Assembly: GCF_029626025.1 (NCBI RefSeq) | Contig: NZ_JARUBF010000001.1 | Location: forward strand, 4,744,001-4,808,000 | DNA: 64,000 nt | Direction: 5' to 3' | Origin: Solwaraspora sp. WMMD406 | GTDB taxonomy: Bacteria > Actinomycetota > Actinomycetes > Mycobacteriales > Micromonosporaceae | Shown here: piece after piece, positions 45,597-54,150 of the stretch | Numbering within the stretch: the stretch's first letter is position 1 | How the letters are laid out: each line of letters begins with the position of its first letter | Position numbers and translations under genes: made by a program | Notes under the pieces: model-generated | What the model was told of the DNA's origin: nothing | Databases searched by the model: none | The model's input: only the letters and a program-made list of their open reading frames with translations

Positions 45597-46169
45597 TCAG
45601 TTCAGCTGCACGTCGATGACTGCGTTCTGGCTCAGGTCGACCGCGTATTCCAGGCGCAGGCCGGTCGTACCAGCCGGGACCTCGAACGGGACGTACCCCT
45701 CGACCGCCTCACCGGGGGCGAGGGTGACCGCGTCCGGGGCGTCCCCGACCTCGGCGTCGTAGAAGGACGGTCCGTAGGTCTCGTCCGACTCGTCGAAGAG
45801 GAAGAACTGTACGACGTTCGACTCCCAGGGATCGGCGTCGACGTTCTCGATCTTCACCTGGAGGTACAGCACCTCGTTGCCCTCACCGACTTCCCACAAC
45901 GGGGAGGCGGGTGTGGAGGTACCGAACGATTCGACGGTGAGCCTGCGGCCGTTGAGTTCCTCCGTGAACGGTAGTGAATCCGCTGCGATGCCGGTGTCAC
46001 CGCCAGCGTCCGCACCGTCGCCCGGATCGCCGGCCTGCGATGGCGCCGCGGTCTCCGCGACACTCGACGACGGCGTCTCCTCCGTCGATGAACACCCTGT
46101 GGCGATCAGCCCGAGGAGGCCAAGCACGGCGATCCGGGCAACTGCGGCAATGAGTTTCCTGTTGACCAT
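45597..46169 (-). CDS. Secreted lipoprotein, DUF4352-like
   Basis: A 190-residue protein. The signal peptide (residues 1-25, [19 protein letters not shown]) ends in lipobox IATGC. A Ser/Thr/Ala/Gly linker (26-65) leads to an immunoglobulin-like beta domain ([66 protein letters not shown]), the pattern of DUF4352 extracytoplasmic proteins. GAGGACAC precedes the ATG. Function unknown; it is the first gene of the accessory block after ruvC. Confidence 0.8.
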   Translation of the reverse strand: MVNRKLIAAVARIAVLGLLGLIATGCSSTEETPSSSVAETAAPSQAGDPGDGADAGGDTGIAADSLPFTEELNGRRLTVESFGTSTPASPLWEVGEGNEVLYLQVKIENVDADPWESNVVQFFLFDESDETYGPSFYDAEVGDAPDAVTLAPGEAVEGYVPFEVPAGTTGLRLEYAVDLSQNAVIDVQLN

Positions 46170-46400
46170 TGTGTCCTCATCTACGGCTCGGTTGCGGCAG
46201 GGCCGCCGACTCGAATCCCGCCAGCGGGAAGCCAGCTGGCAGCCCAGGTGATCTTAGACTTCCCGCGACCGTAGGGGAGATTGTCAAACCCGGATACGAC
46301 GACGTAGTGAGCCCAGGGCGATCCGGAGCAATTACTCGGTCGGCCGTCCGCCGACGACGGCTCTGCTCCGATCGACGACGGGCGAGCCGGCGACGGGCGA

Positions 46401-46440
46401 GGCGGTGCCGGGGAGGCGGTGCCGGGGAGGCGGTGCCGGT
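46401..46440 (+). repeat. Short 14-bp tandem repeat
   Basis: GGCGGTGCCGGGGA occurs at 46401-46414 and 46415-46428, with a partial third copy to 46440. It abuts the stop codon of the B12-binding gene. The rest of the 46170-46439 gap holds small palindromes (TCCCGCCAGCGGGA and GCCAGCTGGC near 46215-46240) but no gene. Confidence 0.75.
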
Positions 46441-47068
46441 CAGTCGCCGGGCAGCGCCATTCGCAGGGCGTCGGGCAGTGAGGTGAGCAGGGTGGCCCGC
46501 GCCGGTGCCCGCTGCGGCCAGCCCGGCCCGGCGAGGCCGAACCGGACCGCAGGGTGGTCGCGGCCGAGCCGGGCGGCCGGCTGGGTACGCGCGGTGAAGT
46601 GGTCTGCGCCCACACGATCGCCACCCGGGGCCGCCACCGGTGTACGGCGTCGGCCAACGCCGTCCACGGCAGGGCCGCGCCCAGCAGCAGGCAGTCGTAG
46701 CCCCGTTCGCGTAGGCCGGCGGCGACGGCGTGCAGGCCCAGGCAGTGCTGTTCCCGTTCGGCGGCGGCGAGCAGGACGCCGCTGGATCTCAGTCGGCGGT
46801 CGGATCCCCGGACGGCGTGGTCGAGGCCGATCCGGATGCCTTCGGACAGGACGTGTTCGGCGGCGATCTCCAGGTCCGGACCGACCGGGATCCGCGCGAG
46901 CAGCGGCAGGCAGATCCGCTGCCAGGTCGGCAGTACGCCGTCGCTGGCGATCCGATCGGAGATCAGCCCGGCCACCCGATACGTGTCGAGGTCCTCGGCC
47001 GCGCCCCGGATCCGGGCCAGCGTCCGCCATGTGCCGACCGACGTGTGTTCCGCCTGCACGCCACCCAT
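46440..47068 (-). pseudogene. B12-binding-type regulator, frameshifted and without its HTH
   Basis: The frame from 47068 reads a helical cap (RTLARIRGAAEDLDTYRVAGLISDRI, GPDLEIAAEHVLSEGIRIGLD) and a B12-binding-like Rossmann start (LLAAAEREQHCLGLHAVAAGLRERGYDCLLLG, RPRVAIVWAQT). The expected continuation lies in another frame from about 46600: RTQPAARLGRDHPAVRFGLAGPGW and LLTSLPDALRMALPGD, ending at 46440. So a shift of one base is likely near 46590-46610. The CarH/LitR-like family has an N-terminal MerR HTH; none is readable upstream. The usual DxHxxG is ExHxxG here. Probably an inactive relic, unless the shift is a sequencing error. Confidence 0.65.
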
Positions 47069-47600
47069 CCCTCAGCGCCGTCCTGCCTGTCGCTGAGAGT
47101 TCGCCGCTGGGCACCGATCCGGATGCAGGCAACCGGAGTGTCGTCGACCTGCGCCACGTGCGGTCCGCGCTACCGGCGGACCGCGTGGCGGATCGGGAAC
47201 GGCTCGCGCTAGCGCGGCGGCGACGACCCCTGAACCGAGGCGGCCCGAGGTGCGTGCCCGCATCGACGCCACTGATACCCGATCCAAGATCAATGTGAGC
47301 GCTATTGTCGTCAGGACGCGGCTTTGACGACAATAGCGCTCACATTGATCTTGGCAATGGCGGCTTTCGTGACAGGTCCGAGGCCGGCGCATCGCCACCG
47401 ACACCGGCCGTGACCGGGTCAGGGGCGCGTTGCCGCGACTGACCGCTGAGCAGCGAGCGGAGAATCAGCGCCGTCGGAACATGGTGCGCGCAGGAACCTG
47501 GCCGGCCGACGACATCTGACCTGACCGGCCCGTCGTTGATCCCGGTCACGCCGATCTATCGGCACGAAGGTTCGTGATCGATTCCGGGATACCTGGTCAC
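47069..47600. other. 532-bp stretch without a gene, holding a long palindrome
   Basis: No credible coding region. It starts with the possible decayed 5' end of the B12-binding gene and contains the 71-bp palindrome at 47284-47354. Sequence right of the palindrome (to about 47400) resembles that right of the second copy at 50751-50826. Confidence 0.6.
47284..47354. repeat. 71-bp palindromic repeat, copy 1 (perfect 30-bp arms)
   Basis: Two perfect 30-bp arms (starting CCAAGATCAATGTGAGCGCT) surround an 11-nt loop, GGACGCGGCTT. A related copy lies at 50751-50826 with its loop in the opposite orientation. As RNA it would be a very stable hairpin. It resembles REP/MITE-type dispersed repeats. Confidence 0.92.
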
Positions 47601-48020
47601 TTATGGTTCGCCGAGGTCGAGGATGCTCCAGCCTGCGGGCAGGACGGCGGCGGCCGCCTTTGGGTCGGCGGTGGCAAGGTGCGCTTGGTGAGCGATAGCG
47701 CTATGGGCCGCGTGGCCGAGTGCGATGTCGCCGTCTGCGGCACGTGCCAGAACGCCGGCTTGGCGGGCGTCGTCGTTGCCGGCCTCAGCCCCGAGCGGTA
47801 ACACGGTGATCGTCGGCGTGGTGGTCAAAAGCGTGAGCAGGGCGCTGCTCACCTCGCTGCTGGTCGCGGCGTAGGCGGCGGCGAGGCAGGCCGCCGGTAC
47901 GCCGACCGTACGGCCTTCGTCCGCGACCTCGGCGATCAGCTCACCGACGGAGACCTGCCCGTCGATGAACGCGGCGAGCGCGGAGGCGTCCAGGACCACA
48001 GCGACCTGGCCGGCGCTCAC
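47601..48020 (-). CDS. PIN-domain toxin-like protein (VapC-like)
   Basis: A 139-residue protein with a PIN-like ribonuclease layout: VAVVLDASALAAFIDGQ has the first aspartate, and GDIALGHAAHSAIAHQAHLATADP the later acidic residues. The middle acidic residues are weak, so activity is less certain than for a standard VapC. It overlaps the upstream antitoxin by a GTGA. A toxin-antitoxin role is inferred. Confidence 0.75.
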   Translation of the reverse strand: MSAGQVAVVLDASALAAFIDGQVSVGELIAEVADEGRTVGVPAACLAAAYAATSSEVSSALLTLLTTTPTITVLPLGAEAGNDDARQAGVLARAADGDIALGHAAHSAIAHQAHLATADPKAAAAVLPAGWSILDLGEP

Positions 48021-48268
48021 GCGGCCTCGTCGAGCATGCGCCGTCCCTCGGCGAGGGCTTCATCAGGGATGGGTGCCGCCAGGCGGTCACGCCAGCGCGC
48101 CTTACCCGCGTCGGTGACCTCGATGCCGGCGCGACGCAGCACCTCGTCGAGGTGGGTGCCGGCCATCTGAGCGCGCACGGCAGCGGTGATGGCGGCAGAT
48201 ACGTTGGGCTGGCCGTCGAGCCACTGGGCGACGTCGTCAGGGACGCTGATCGAGCGTTTCGCGGTCAT
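48017..48268 (-). CDS. VapB-like antitoxin
   Basis: An 83-residue protein. KRSISVPDDVAQWLDGQPNVSAAITAAVRAQM is a ribbon-helix-helix DNA-binding domain; the rest (THLDEVLRRAGIEVTDAGKARWRDRLAAPI) would wrap the toxin. The ATG at 48268 has GGAG upstream. A 23-bp palindrome begins 19 bp before it, suiting autorepression. Confidence 0.8.
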   Translation of the reverse strand: MTAKRSISVPDDVAQWLDGQPNVSAAITAAVRAQMAGTHLDEVLRRAGIEVTDAGKARWRDRLAAPIPDEALAEGRRMLDEAA

Positions 48269-48286
48269 GGCCCGAGCATACTCCCG

Positions 48287-48309
48287 TGGTGGCACCGCCG
48301 GTGCCACCA
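48287..48309. promoter_or_regulatory. Palindrome upstream of the toxin-antitoxin pair
   Basis: TGGTGGCACC (48287-48296) is perfectly inverted as GGTGCCACCA (48300-48309) with a GCC spacer. It lies 19-41 bp before the antitoxin start, where RHH antitoxins bind. Confidence 0.6.
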
Positions 48310-48349
48310 ACGAAGATTTCTGCCCCCGATCGACGGCAGCCGATCGTCT

Positions 48350-48595
48350 TCACCGCCTCGGGGTCAACCGCCGGAGGCCGGCGAGTTGGACGAACACCTC
48401 CCGGCGCTCGACCGCGTCGCCGGCCGCGTCCAACTCGTAGCCGTCGAGCCAGCACCACCCGTGGTAGGTCTGCCGCTCGTCGCGGCGGATGACCCGGAAA
48501 CGGATCGGTCGCGCGGCGAACTGGACACTGGCCGCACGGTTCAGCAGCACCACGTCACCGGCGGCCGGGAGGCGCGGGTGAGCGCGGTCGCTCAT
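48350..48595 (-). CDS. Small hypothetical protein
   Basis: An 81-residue protein I do not recognise: GDVVLLNRAASVQFAARPIRFRVIRRDERQTYHGWCWLDGYELDAAGDAVERREVFVQLAGLRRL reads as a small beta-barrel with a WCWLDGYEL centre. Its ATG overlaps the stop of the zinc-ribbon-like gene (ATGA), so the two form a unit. Similar small proteins accompany XRE-DUF5753 loci in actinomycetes, from memory only. Confidence 0.7.
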   Translation of the reverse strand: MSDRAHPRLPAAGDVVLLNRAASVQFAARPIRFRVIRRDERQTYHGWCWLDGYELDAAGDAVERREVFVQLAGLRRLTPRR

Positions 48596-49365
48596 TCGAC
48601 ATCCTGGTCGGGATCGATCGACCGAGTCGGGCAGCCCTTGTTGGTGGCCGATTCGCATTCCCGGCACGCGGGCACGTCGCCATCCGTACGGCACTCGATG
48701 ATCAACACGGCCGACGACGTACGGCAGTAGGCGCACGTCGGCACCTTCCGGGTCAGCACACCCGGACGTACAAGCGCGTCCTTGTACGGGCGCACCATCA
48801 CCAGCGTGCCGGAGCGCTCCGGATCGTCGCTAATCTCCGGCCCCATCACGATGATCCAGGACTGCCACGGCACGTCCGGGCCGATCTCGGCCACCGTCAG
48901 CCGCACCGGGCGCAGCCCGTCCAGGTGATCTGCCGCCCGGACATCGACCACGTCACCGGGGCGCAGCCGCACCGGCCGGTAGGCGGCGACCGGCGGCTCC
49001 GACGCCCCGACCGGCCACAACCCGGCGTACGCCAGAACAGCGCGGACCCGCTTCGCCCGCCCCGGGTCGACCCGCTGCAGTACGGCGAACGCCCGCCGGA
49101 ACCGCTCACAGAAGGCGGGAGTGCCGCAGCTTCGACACTCCACCGTGGCACGTACCGGCATGTGCTGATTGACCAGCGCCACGGCCCGATTCGCCACCAG
49201 GGACGCCGGCCGAGGCGGCGGCACGTTCCGAGCCAGCCGCCACACACCTGCCGTCGTGTCGTAATGACCGGGGTTACGAATCGGAAGCCGTCCCCGCCGG
49301 GCCGCAGCCAGGTTACGCACAACCCGCGATCCATTCGCGTTTCCGAAACCATCGTCATTACGCAC
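48592..49365 (-). CDS. Hypothetical protein with cysteine pairs (zinc-ribbon-like)
   Basis: A 257-residue protein not recognised. The middle has ECRSCGTPAFCERF; the C-terminal part has VPTCAYCRTSSAVLIIECRTDGDVPACRECE, two CxxC pairs that look like a zinc ribbon. Between them lies a basic beta-rich region (AYRPVRLRPGDVVDVRAAD). Coupled to the 81-residue gene. Divergent from the XRE-DUF5753 regulator at 49602, across 236 bp with no gene. A nucleic-acid-related role is only a guess. Confidence 0.65.
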   Translation of the reverse strand: MRNDDGFGNANGSRVVRNLAAARRGRLPIRNPGHYDTTAGVWRLARNVPPPRPASLVANRAVALVNQHMPVRATVECRSCGTPAFCERFRRAFAVLQRVDPGRAKRVRAVLAYAGLWPVGASEPPVAAYRPVRLRPGDVVDVRAADHLDGLRPVRLTVAEIGPDVPWQSWIIVMGPEISDDPERSGTLVMVRPYKDALVRPGVLTRKVPTCAYCRTSSAVLIIECRTDGDVPACRECESATNKGCPTRSIDPDQDVE

Positions 49366-49601
49366 GCTGTCCCCCTCGGTGAGGTCGGTCTGTCTGGGAC
49401 CCCGAGGGTTGGTGCCGTGGCGCGAGGAGTGAGCGCTCCCAACCCCGGGGTCACTTCACTCTGGACTGACGACCCCTCTCGACGAAATACTGAGAGCATC
49501 CGTGGGCGGTCACGTGGCTACAGGTCGCAGTGGGTGCCTCCGGGTAGGTCCATACAGAGTGGTGTGGCATGCCGTAGTGAAATTGGGGGACGTGAACGTC
49601 T

Positions 49602-50387
49602 ATGTCTGCGAGCGAATATCTGCTAGAGGACCTACGCCGCATCCGCGATCTACTGGGACTGACCCAGGAGTCCTGGGGCGAGCGCATCCACTTCTCGGCG
49701 TCGCATGTCGGCGCGGTGGAGCGCGGCGAACGTCCGGCACTCCCGGACTACCTCGGGGCGGTGGACCGGGCGTACGGGACCGCGTTCATGAAGTTCTATC
49801 GTGAATTCATCCGTGGCGAGTGGACCCCGGTGTGGTATCGCCCGTTCGTCGAGTACGAGAGCCGGGCGAGGCTACTGCGGATCTTCCAGCCGATGATGAT
49901 GCCCGGCCTGCTGCAAACTGAGGCATACGCTCGCGCTCTGTTGCAGGCGCTCAACACCAAGCCGGAGGATCTTGAGCCGACCCTGGCCGCCCGACTGGAC
50001 CGCCAGGAAATCGTCACTCGCGCCACCAACGCCTGCCGGCTGGTGGTGGTGCTCGATGAAATGGTGTTGCGCCGATCGGTGGGTGGGCCGGAGGTGATGC
50101 GCGACCAGCTCAAGGCGATCGCCGACGCCAACCAGCGACAGAACGTGCAGGTGCACATCGTGCCGTTCGCCACCGGGGGTTACCCCGGGATGCTCGGGCC
50201 GATGGTGCTGGCGACCGTCGACGGCCGGACGGTCGGCTTCCTCGAAGGCCACCAGGAAGGGCGGTTGGTTGAGGCCACGGATGCCACCGAGGCGCTGGAA
50301 GAGGATTGGGAAGCAATCCGGGGGTACGCTCTGAACGCACGGCAGTCCGAGGAGATGATCATGGAGGCGACCGAGACATGGAGCTGA
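49602..50387 (+). CDS. XRE-family regulator with DUF5753 domain
   Basis: A 261-residue protein. Helix-turn-helix at residues 8-60 (LRRIRDLLGLTQESWGERIHFSASHVGAVERGER). DUF5753 spans the rest (YESRARLLRIFQPMMMPGLLQTEAYARALL, RLVVVLDEMVLRRSVGG, VQVHIVPFATGGYPGMLGPM). GGGGGACG precedes the ATG. It overlaps the DUF397 gene by 10 bases, the typical bald/whiJ-type pair of actinomycetes involved in development and antibiotic control. Confidence 0.9.
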   Translation: MSASEYLLEDLRRIRDLLGLTQESWGERIHFSASHVGAVERGERPALPDYLGAVDRAYGTAFMKFYREFIRGEWTPVWYRPFVEYESRARLLRIFQPMMMPGLLQTEAYARALLQALNTKPEDLEPTLAARLDRQEIVTRATNACRLVVVLDEMVLRRSVGGPEVMRDQLKAIADANQRQNVQVHIVPFATGGYPGMLGPMVLATVDGRTVGFLEGHQEGRLVEATDATEALEEDWEAIRGYALNARQSEEMIMEATETWS

Positions 50388-50563
50388 CCGAGGCGCGTTG
50401 GCGCAAGAGCACCAGGTCCGACAGCGGTAACTGTGTCGAGGTTGCCGACAACCTGCCCGGCCACGTCTACGTCCGGGACACCAAGAACCGCGACGGCGGT
50501 ACGTTGGCGTTCGCCCCGTCGTCGTGGTCAAGCTTCGTTGAGATGACCAAGGTACGCGGCTGA
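50378..50563 (+). CDS. DUF397 small partner protein
   Basis: A 61-residue protein: LTEARWRKSTRSDSGNCVEVAD, VYVRDTKNRDGGTLAFAPSSWSSFV. This is the DUF397 pattern (W-KS--S---GNCVEVA ... V-VRDSK-P-G--L-F----W--F). Partner of the upstream DUF5753 regulator, whose activity it probably antagonises. Confidence 0.93.
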   Translation: MELTEARWRKSTRSDSGNCVEVADNLPGHVYVRDTKNRDGGTLAFAPSSWSSFVEMTKVRG

Positions 50564-50604
50564 GCCCGCACCGGAACCCGCCGAGCGGTTCACGTACGGA
50601 CCAC

Positions 50605-50646
50605 GGAGCCTCGGACCCCGTCTCTCATCGCCGGGTCCGGGGCTCC
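50605..50646. terminator. Hairpin after the DUF397 gene
   Basis: GGAGCC-T-CGGACCC pairs with GGGTCCG-G-GGCTCC around a 14-nt loop (14 positions, one T-G). It starts 42 bases after the stop. No T-tract. Confidence 0.6.
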
Positions 50647-50750
50647 TCCGTCTGGCTCCTCCGCGAGAGGTCCGTCACGACGCCTCTGAGCGCAGACACC
50701 TCTCGGAGCCTTGACGTGCGTTACCCCTCACCCTGATGCTGCCGGTTCCC

Positions 50751-50826
50751 GGTCCAAGATCAATGTGAGCGTCATCGTTCTCAAAGCCGCGCCATAACGA
50801 CGATAGCGCTCACATTGATCTTGACC
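50751..50826. repeat. Palindromic repeat, copy 2
   Basis: GGTCCAAGATCAATGTGAGCG at the left, apart from one extra C, is inverted as the CGCTCACATTGATCTTGACC end at the right. The inner arms are less perfect than in copy 1 (47284-47354). The loop has AAAGCCGCG, the reverse complement of CGCGGCTTT around the copy 1 loop. The right flanks of both copies also match in part (CGACAGGTCC or TGACAGGTCC about 20 bp out). Confidence 0.85.
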
Positions 50827-51063
50827 ATGGTGAGTATTCGCGACAGGTCCACGCGCCGACACGTGGCCGACGACGCGACACGCGCTGAACCGAGCGGCCG
50901 CGAGGATGGAGAGGGAACAAGATCAGAAACCTCGCGACATGCGGGCCGAAGGGAGTACGCACCCGACCGTGCGGCATGCACGGCACCCGACCCGGAGACC
51001 GGATCACCAGGAATCGAGCCAACTGGTGGACGCGAAAGTTGGGCTGATCAGTTCGCCTGACGG

Positions 51064-51813
51064 TCAGCCGACGGCGGCCATGATTTCGTCTGAGACGTCA
51101 AAGTTGGCGTAGACGTTCTGCACGTCGTCGCAGTCTTCCAGCACGTCGATCAGCTTGAAGATCCGCCGCGCGCCTTCCTCGTCGAGCGGGACGTTCACGC
51201 TCGGCACCAGCGACGACTCGGCCGACTCGTAGTCGATGCCGGAGTCGACCAGGGCGGTCCGTACGGCCACCAGGTCACCGGGCTCGCTGACCACCTCGAA
51301 CGCCTCGCCCAGGTCGTTGATCTCCTCGGCCCCGGCGTCGAGGACCGCCATCATGACGTCGTCCTCGGAGTGGTCACCCTTCGGGACGATCACCACACCT
51401 TTGCGGGAGAACAGGTAGGAGACCGAGCCGGCGTCGGCGAGCGACCCGCCGTTGCGGGTCAGTGCGGTCCGTACCTCGGTGGCGGCCCGGTTGCGGTTGT
51501 CGGTCAGGCACTCGACCAGCAGCGCGACGCCGTTCGGCCCGTACCCCTCGTACATGATCGTCTGCCAGTCGGCGCCGCCGGCCTCCAGGCCGGAGCCGCG
51601 CTTGACCGCGCGGTCGATGTTGTCGTTGGGTACGGAGCTCTTCTTGGCCTTCTGGATCGCGTCGTACAGGGTGGGATTGCCGGCCGGATCGCCACCCCCG
51701 GTCCGCGCGGCGACCTCGACGTTCTTGATCAGCTTGGCGAACATCTTGCCGCGCTTGGCGTCGATGACGGCCTTCTTGTGCTTGGTCGTCGCCCATTTGG
51801 AGTGGCCGGACAT
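51064..51813 (-). CDS. yebC: YebC/PmpR-family protein
   Basis: A 249-residue protein starting [57 protein letters not shown] and the acidic C-terminal domain are conserved. YebC/TACO1 proteins were named as transcription regulators and are now linked to translation of difficult (proline-rich) stretches. It follows pdxT by 30 bases and may be in its operon. In mycobacteria it lies a few genes from ruvC. Confidence 0.95.
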   Translation of the reverse strand: MSGHSKWATTKHKKAVIDAKRGKMFAKLIKNVEVAARTGGGDPAGNPTLYDAIQKAKKSSVPNDNIDRAVKRGSGLEAGGADWQTIMYEGYGPNGVALLVECLTDNRNRAATEVRTALTRNGGSLADAGSVSYLFSRKGVVIVPKGDHSEDDVMMAVLDAGAEEINDLGEAFEVVSEPGDLVAVRTALVDSGIDYESAESSLVPSVNVPLDEEGARRIFKLIDVLEDCDDVQNVYANFDVSDEIMAAVG

Positions 51814-51843
51814 GTGTACCTCCGTCGCTTCCCGCCTGAGGGG

Positions 51844-52479
51844 TCAGCCTGCCGCGCCAGCCATCTCCACGAAGAACCGGTGCACGCGCCGGTCGCCGGT
51901 CAGCTCTGGGTGGAAGGCCGTGGCGAGCAGATTGCCCTGCCGAACCGCGACAATCCTACCCTTGGCGTCACCGGCCGCCACGCGGCCCAGCACCTCGACG
52001 TCGGCACCGACCCGTTCCACCCATGGCGCGCGGATGAAAACCGCGTGAAAAGGTGGCCCGTCGATGCCGTCGACGACCACGGGTCCTTCGAACGAGTCGA
52101 CCTGTCGGCCGAAGGCGTTGCGCCGGACCGCCATCGAGATGCCGGCGAAGGAAACCTGGTCCGGTCGGCCGTCCAGGATCTCGTCGGCCAGCATGATCAT
52201 GCCCGCGCAGGAGCCGTACACCGGCATGCCGTCGGCGATCCGCTTGCGGATCGGCTCGAACAGCCCGAACTCGACCGACAGCTTGCTGATCGTCGTCGAC
52301 TCGCCGCCGGGCACCACCAGCGCGTCGACCTCGTCGAGTTCGGTGGGCCGCCGGACCGTCCGGGCGGTGGCCCCGCACTCGGTCAGCGCCCGCAGGTGTT
52401 CGCGGACGTCGCCCTGCAGCGCGAGTACGCCGACCCGCACCGCCGGCCGTACCGCCGGGGTCGGCTGCCCGGCGCTCAC
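51844..52479 (-). CDS. pdxT: Pyridoxal 5'-phosphate synthase glutaminase subunit
   Basis: A 211-residue class I glutamine amidotransferase that feeds ammonia to PdxS for vitamin B6 synthesis. [22 protein letters not shown], the nucleophilic cysteine in [11 protein letters not shown], and the His-Glu pair in [10 protein letters not shown] are present. The GTG overlaps the pdxS stop. Confidence 0.96.
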   Translation of the reverse strand: MSAGQPTPAVRPAVRVGVLALQGDVREHLRALTECGATARTVRRPTELDEVDALVVPGGESTTISKLSVEFGLFEPIRKRIADGMPVYGSCAGMIMLADEILDGRPDQVSFAGISMAVRRNAFGRQVDSFEGPVVVDGIDGPPFHAVFIRAPWVERVGADVEVLGRVAAGDAKGRIVAVRQGNLLATAFHPELTGDRRVHRFFVEMAGAAG

Positions 52480-53438
52480 CAGCCGCGCTCGGCGAGCCGG
52501 TGCGGCACCGGGATGTCGTCGACGTTGATGCCGACCATCGCCTCACCCAGGCCACGGGACACCTTGGCGATGACGTCCGGGTCGTCGTAGAACGTGGTGG
52601 CCTTGACGATCGCGGCGGCCCGCTGCGCCGGGTTGCCGGCCTTGAAGATGCCGGAGCCGACGAAAACACCCTCGGCGCCGAGCTGCATCATCATCGCCGC
52701 GTCCGCCGGGGTGGCGATGCCACCGGCGGTGAAGAGCACCACCGGCAGCTTGCCGGTCTCGGCGATCTCCTTGACCAGGTCGTACGGGGCCTGCAGCTCC
52801 TTGGCCGCGACGTAGAGCTCGTCGGCGGACATCGAGGTCAGCCGGCGGATCTCGGCACCGATGCGCCGCATGTGGGTGGTGGCGTTGGAGACGTCGCCGG
52901 TGCCGGCCTCACCCTTGGAGCGGATCATGGCCGCGCCTTCGGTGATCCGGCGCAGCGCCTCACCCAGGTTGGTCGCGCCGCAGACGAACGGCACGGTGAA
53001 CGCCCACTTGTCGATGTGGTTGGCGAAGTCGGCCGGGGTCAGCACCTCGGACTCGTCGACGTAGTCGACGCCGAGCGCCTGCAGCACCTGGGCTTCGACG
53101 AAGTGCCCGATCCGGGCCTTGGCCATCACCGGGATCGAGACCGCCTCGATGATGCTCTCGATCATGTCGGGGTCGCTCATCCGGGACACGCCGCCCTGGG
53201 CGCGGATGTCGGCCGGGACCCGCTCCAGGGCCATCACGGCCACCGCGCCGGCGTCCTCGGCGATCTTCGCCTGCTCGGCGGTGACCACATCCATGATCAC
53301 GCCGCCCTTGAGCATCTCGGCCATGCCGCGCTTGACGCGGGCGGTGCCGGTGACGCCGGTGGGCGACGCGGAGGTGGATGCGGCTCCGGTGCCGGCCCGG
53401 GCCGGGGTGCTGGTGGCCTGCTCAGTGGTCTCGGACAC
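52476..53438 (-). CDS. pdxS: Pyridoxal 5'-phosphate synthase lyase subunit
   Basis: A 320-residue (beta/alpha)8 enzyme that makes PLP from ribose 5-phosphate, glyceraldehyde 3-phosphate and ammonia. [63 protein letters not shown] (catalytic lysine) and [27 protein letters not shown] are near invariant. A 30-residue Thr/Ala/Gly leader precedes the fold. Confidence 0.97.
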   Translation of the reverse strand: MSETTEQATSTPARAGTGAASTSASPTGVTGTARVKRGMAEMLKGGVIMDVVTAEQAKIAEDAGAVAVMALERVPADIRAQGGVSRMSDPDMIESIIEAVSIPVMAKARIGHFVEAQVLQALGVDYVDESEVLTPADFANHIDKWAFTVPFVCGATNLGEALRRITEGAAMIRSKGEAGTGDVSNATTHMRRIGAEIRRLTSMSADELYVAAKELQAPYDLVKEIAETGKLPVVLFTAGGIATPADAAMMMQLGAEGVFVGSGIFKAGNPAQRAAAIVKATTFYDDPDVIAKVSRGLGEAMVGINVDDIPVPHRLAERGW

Positions 53439-53552
53439 GACGGATCGGCTCCCTCGTCAACGACGCGCTCAGTGGACGGCCCGATGCTACGCCGGCCGCC
53501 ACCGGCCACCGACAGCCAATCGACAACCCGGTGGACTGCTGTGTGGTCCGGC

Positions 53553-54116
53553 TCACCCAGACGGGGAGGCGGACGGCGAGCCGGACGGGGAGCCGGATGG
53601 GGAGCCGGACGGCGAGACCGGTACGTCCGGATCCCGGACCAGCGTCGGGTCGTCGATCTCGAAGTAGCGGGGTTCGTCGTGCCGCCGTCCGAACCGCATC
53701 AGTCGCACCAGTGGACGCCGCCGCGCCAACAGGGCGTCGCGGACCAGATCGGTGTGCACCTGTCGGGCCAGCACCAGCCGTCGGCTGGCCACCACCACCG
53801 CCTCGGTGGCCGGGTCGGCGGCGGTCAGCGTGGTGGCCCGCAGCTGCCGGGTCAGGTCGTTCTCCGCCGCCTCGCGTTCCTCCGGGGTGGTCGCGTCGAG
53901 GGCGATCCGGGCGGCCGCGTACAGCTCGACGGCGTACCGCTCCTCGGCGAGCACCGCCGCCGCGGCGGCCCGGCGCAGCAGGTGGGCGTCAAGGGCGCGG
54001 GCGGCCGCCGCCACCCGTACGTGCAGGCGGTCGACCCGCGACGCGGTCCAGGTGAGGTACGTCGACACCACGACGACCACCAGGCTCACGCCGACCACCC
54101 ACCACATTCCCGGCAT
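53553..54116 (-). CDS. Conserved hypothetical single-pass membrane protein with SGSP repeats
   Basis: A 187-residue protein. One N-terminal helix (WWVVGVSLVVVVVSTYLTW) and then a long helical region with many Ala/Arg/Glu residues (VDRLHVRVAAAARALDAHLLRRAAAAAVLAEERY) that could be a coiled coil. The tail SPSGSPSGSPSGSPSASPSG comes from a 12-bp DNA repeat. LemA-like architecture is conceivable but not proven. It lies between pimA and pdxS. Confidence 0.75.
   Translation of the reverse strand: MPGMWWVVGVSLVVVVVSTYLTWTASRVDRLHVRVAAAARALDAHLLRRAAAAAVLAEERYAVELYAAARIALDATTPEEREAAENDLTRQLRATTLTAADPATEAVVVASRRLVLARQVHTDLVRDALLARRRPLVRLMRFGRRHDEPRYFEIDDPTLVRDPDVPVSPSGSPSGSPSGSPSASPSG
53560..53619 (+). 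repeat. Five 12-bp tandem repeats in the 3' end of the membrane protein gene
   Basis: Units such as GACGGGGAGCCG and GACGGCGAGCCG repeat five times with single substitutions. On the minus strand they encode the four-residue SGSP-type repeat. Likely length-variable by slippage, in steps that keep the frame. Confidence 0.85.
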
Positions 54117-54150
54117 CGTAGTGCGGCCGGCTACCCGGCCGTGGACCCGA

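Larger units (their letters stand above)
50564..51063. other. 500-bp stretch without a gene
   Basis: Contains the hairpin at 50605-50646 and palindromic repeat copy 2 at 50751-50826. The short frames in it (for example 50781-50981) run through the palindrome and look non-coding. Confidence 0.6.

Noticed and set aside
47284-47354. Rho-independent terminator
   Set aside because: Arms of 30 bp are far longer than a terminator needs, there is no T-tract, the flanking genes do not end nearby, and a second copy exists elsewhere.
50781-51022. Short minus-strand ORFs over palindrome copy 2
   Set aside because: They translate the repeat itself; the corresponding frame at copy 1 is not conserved as protein.
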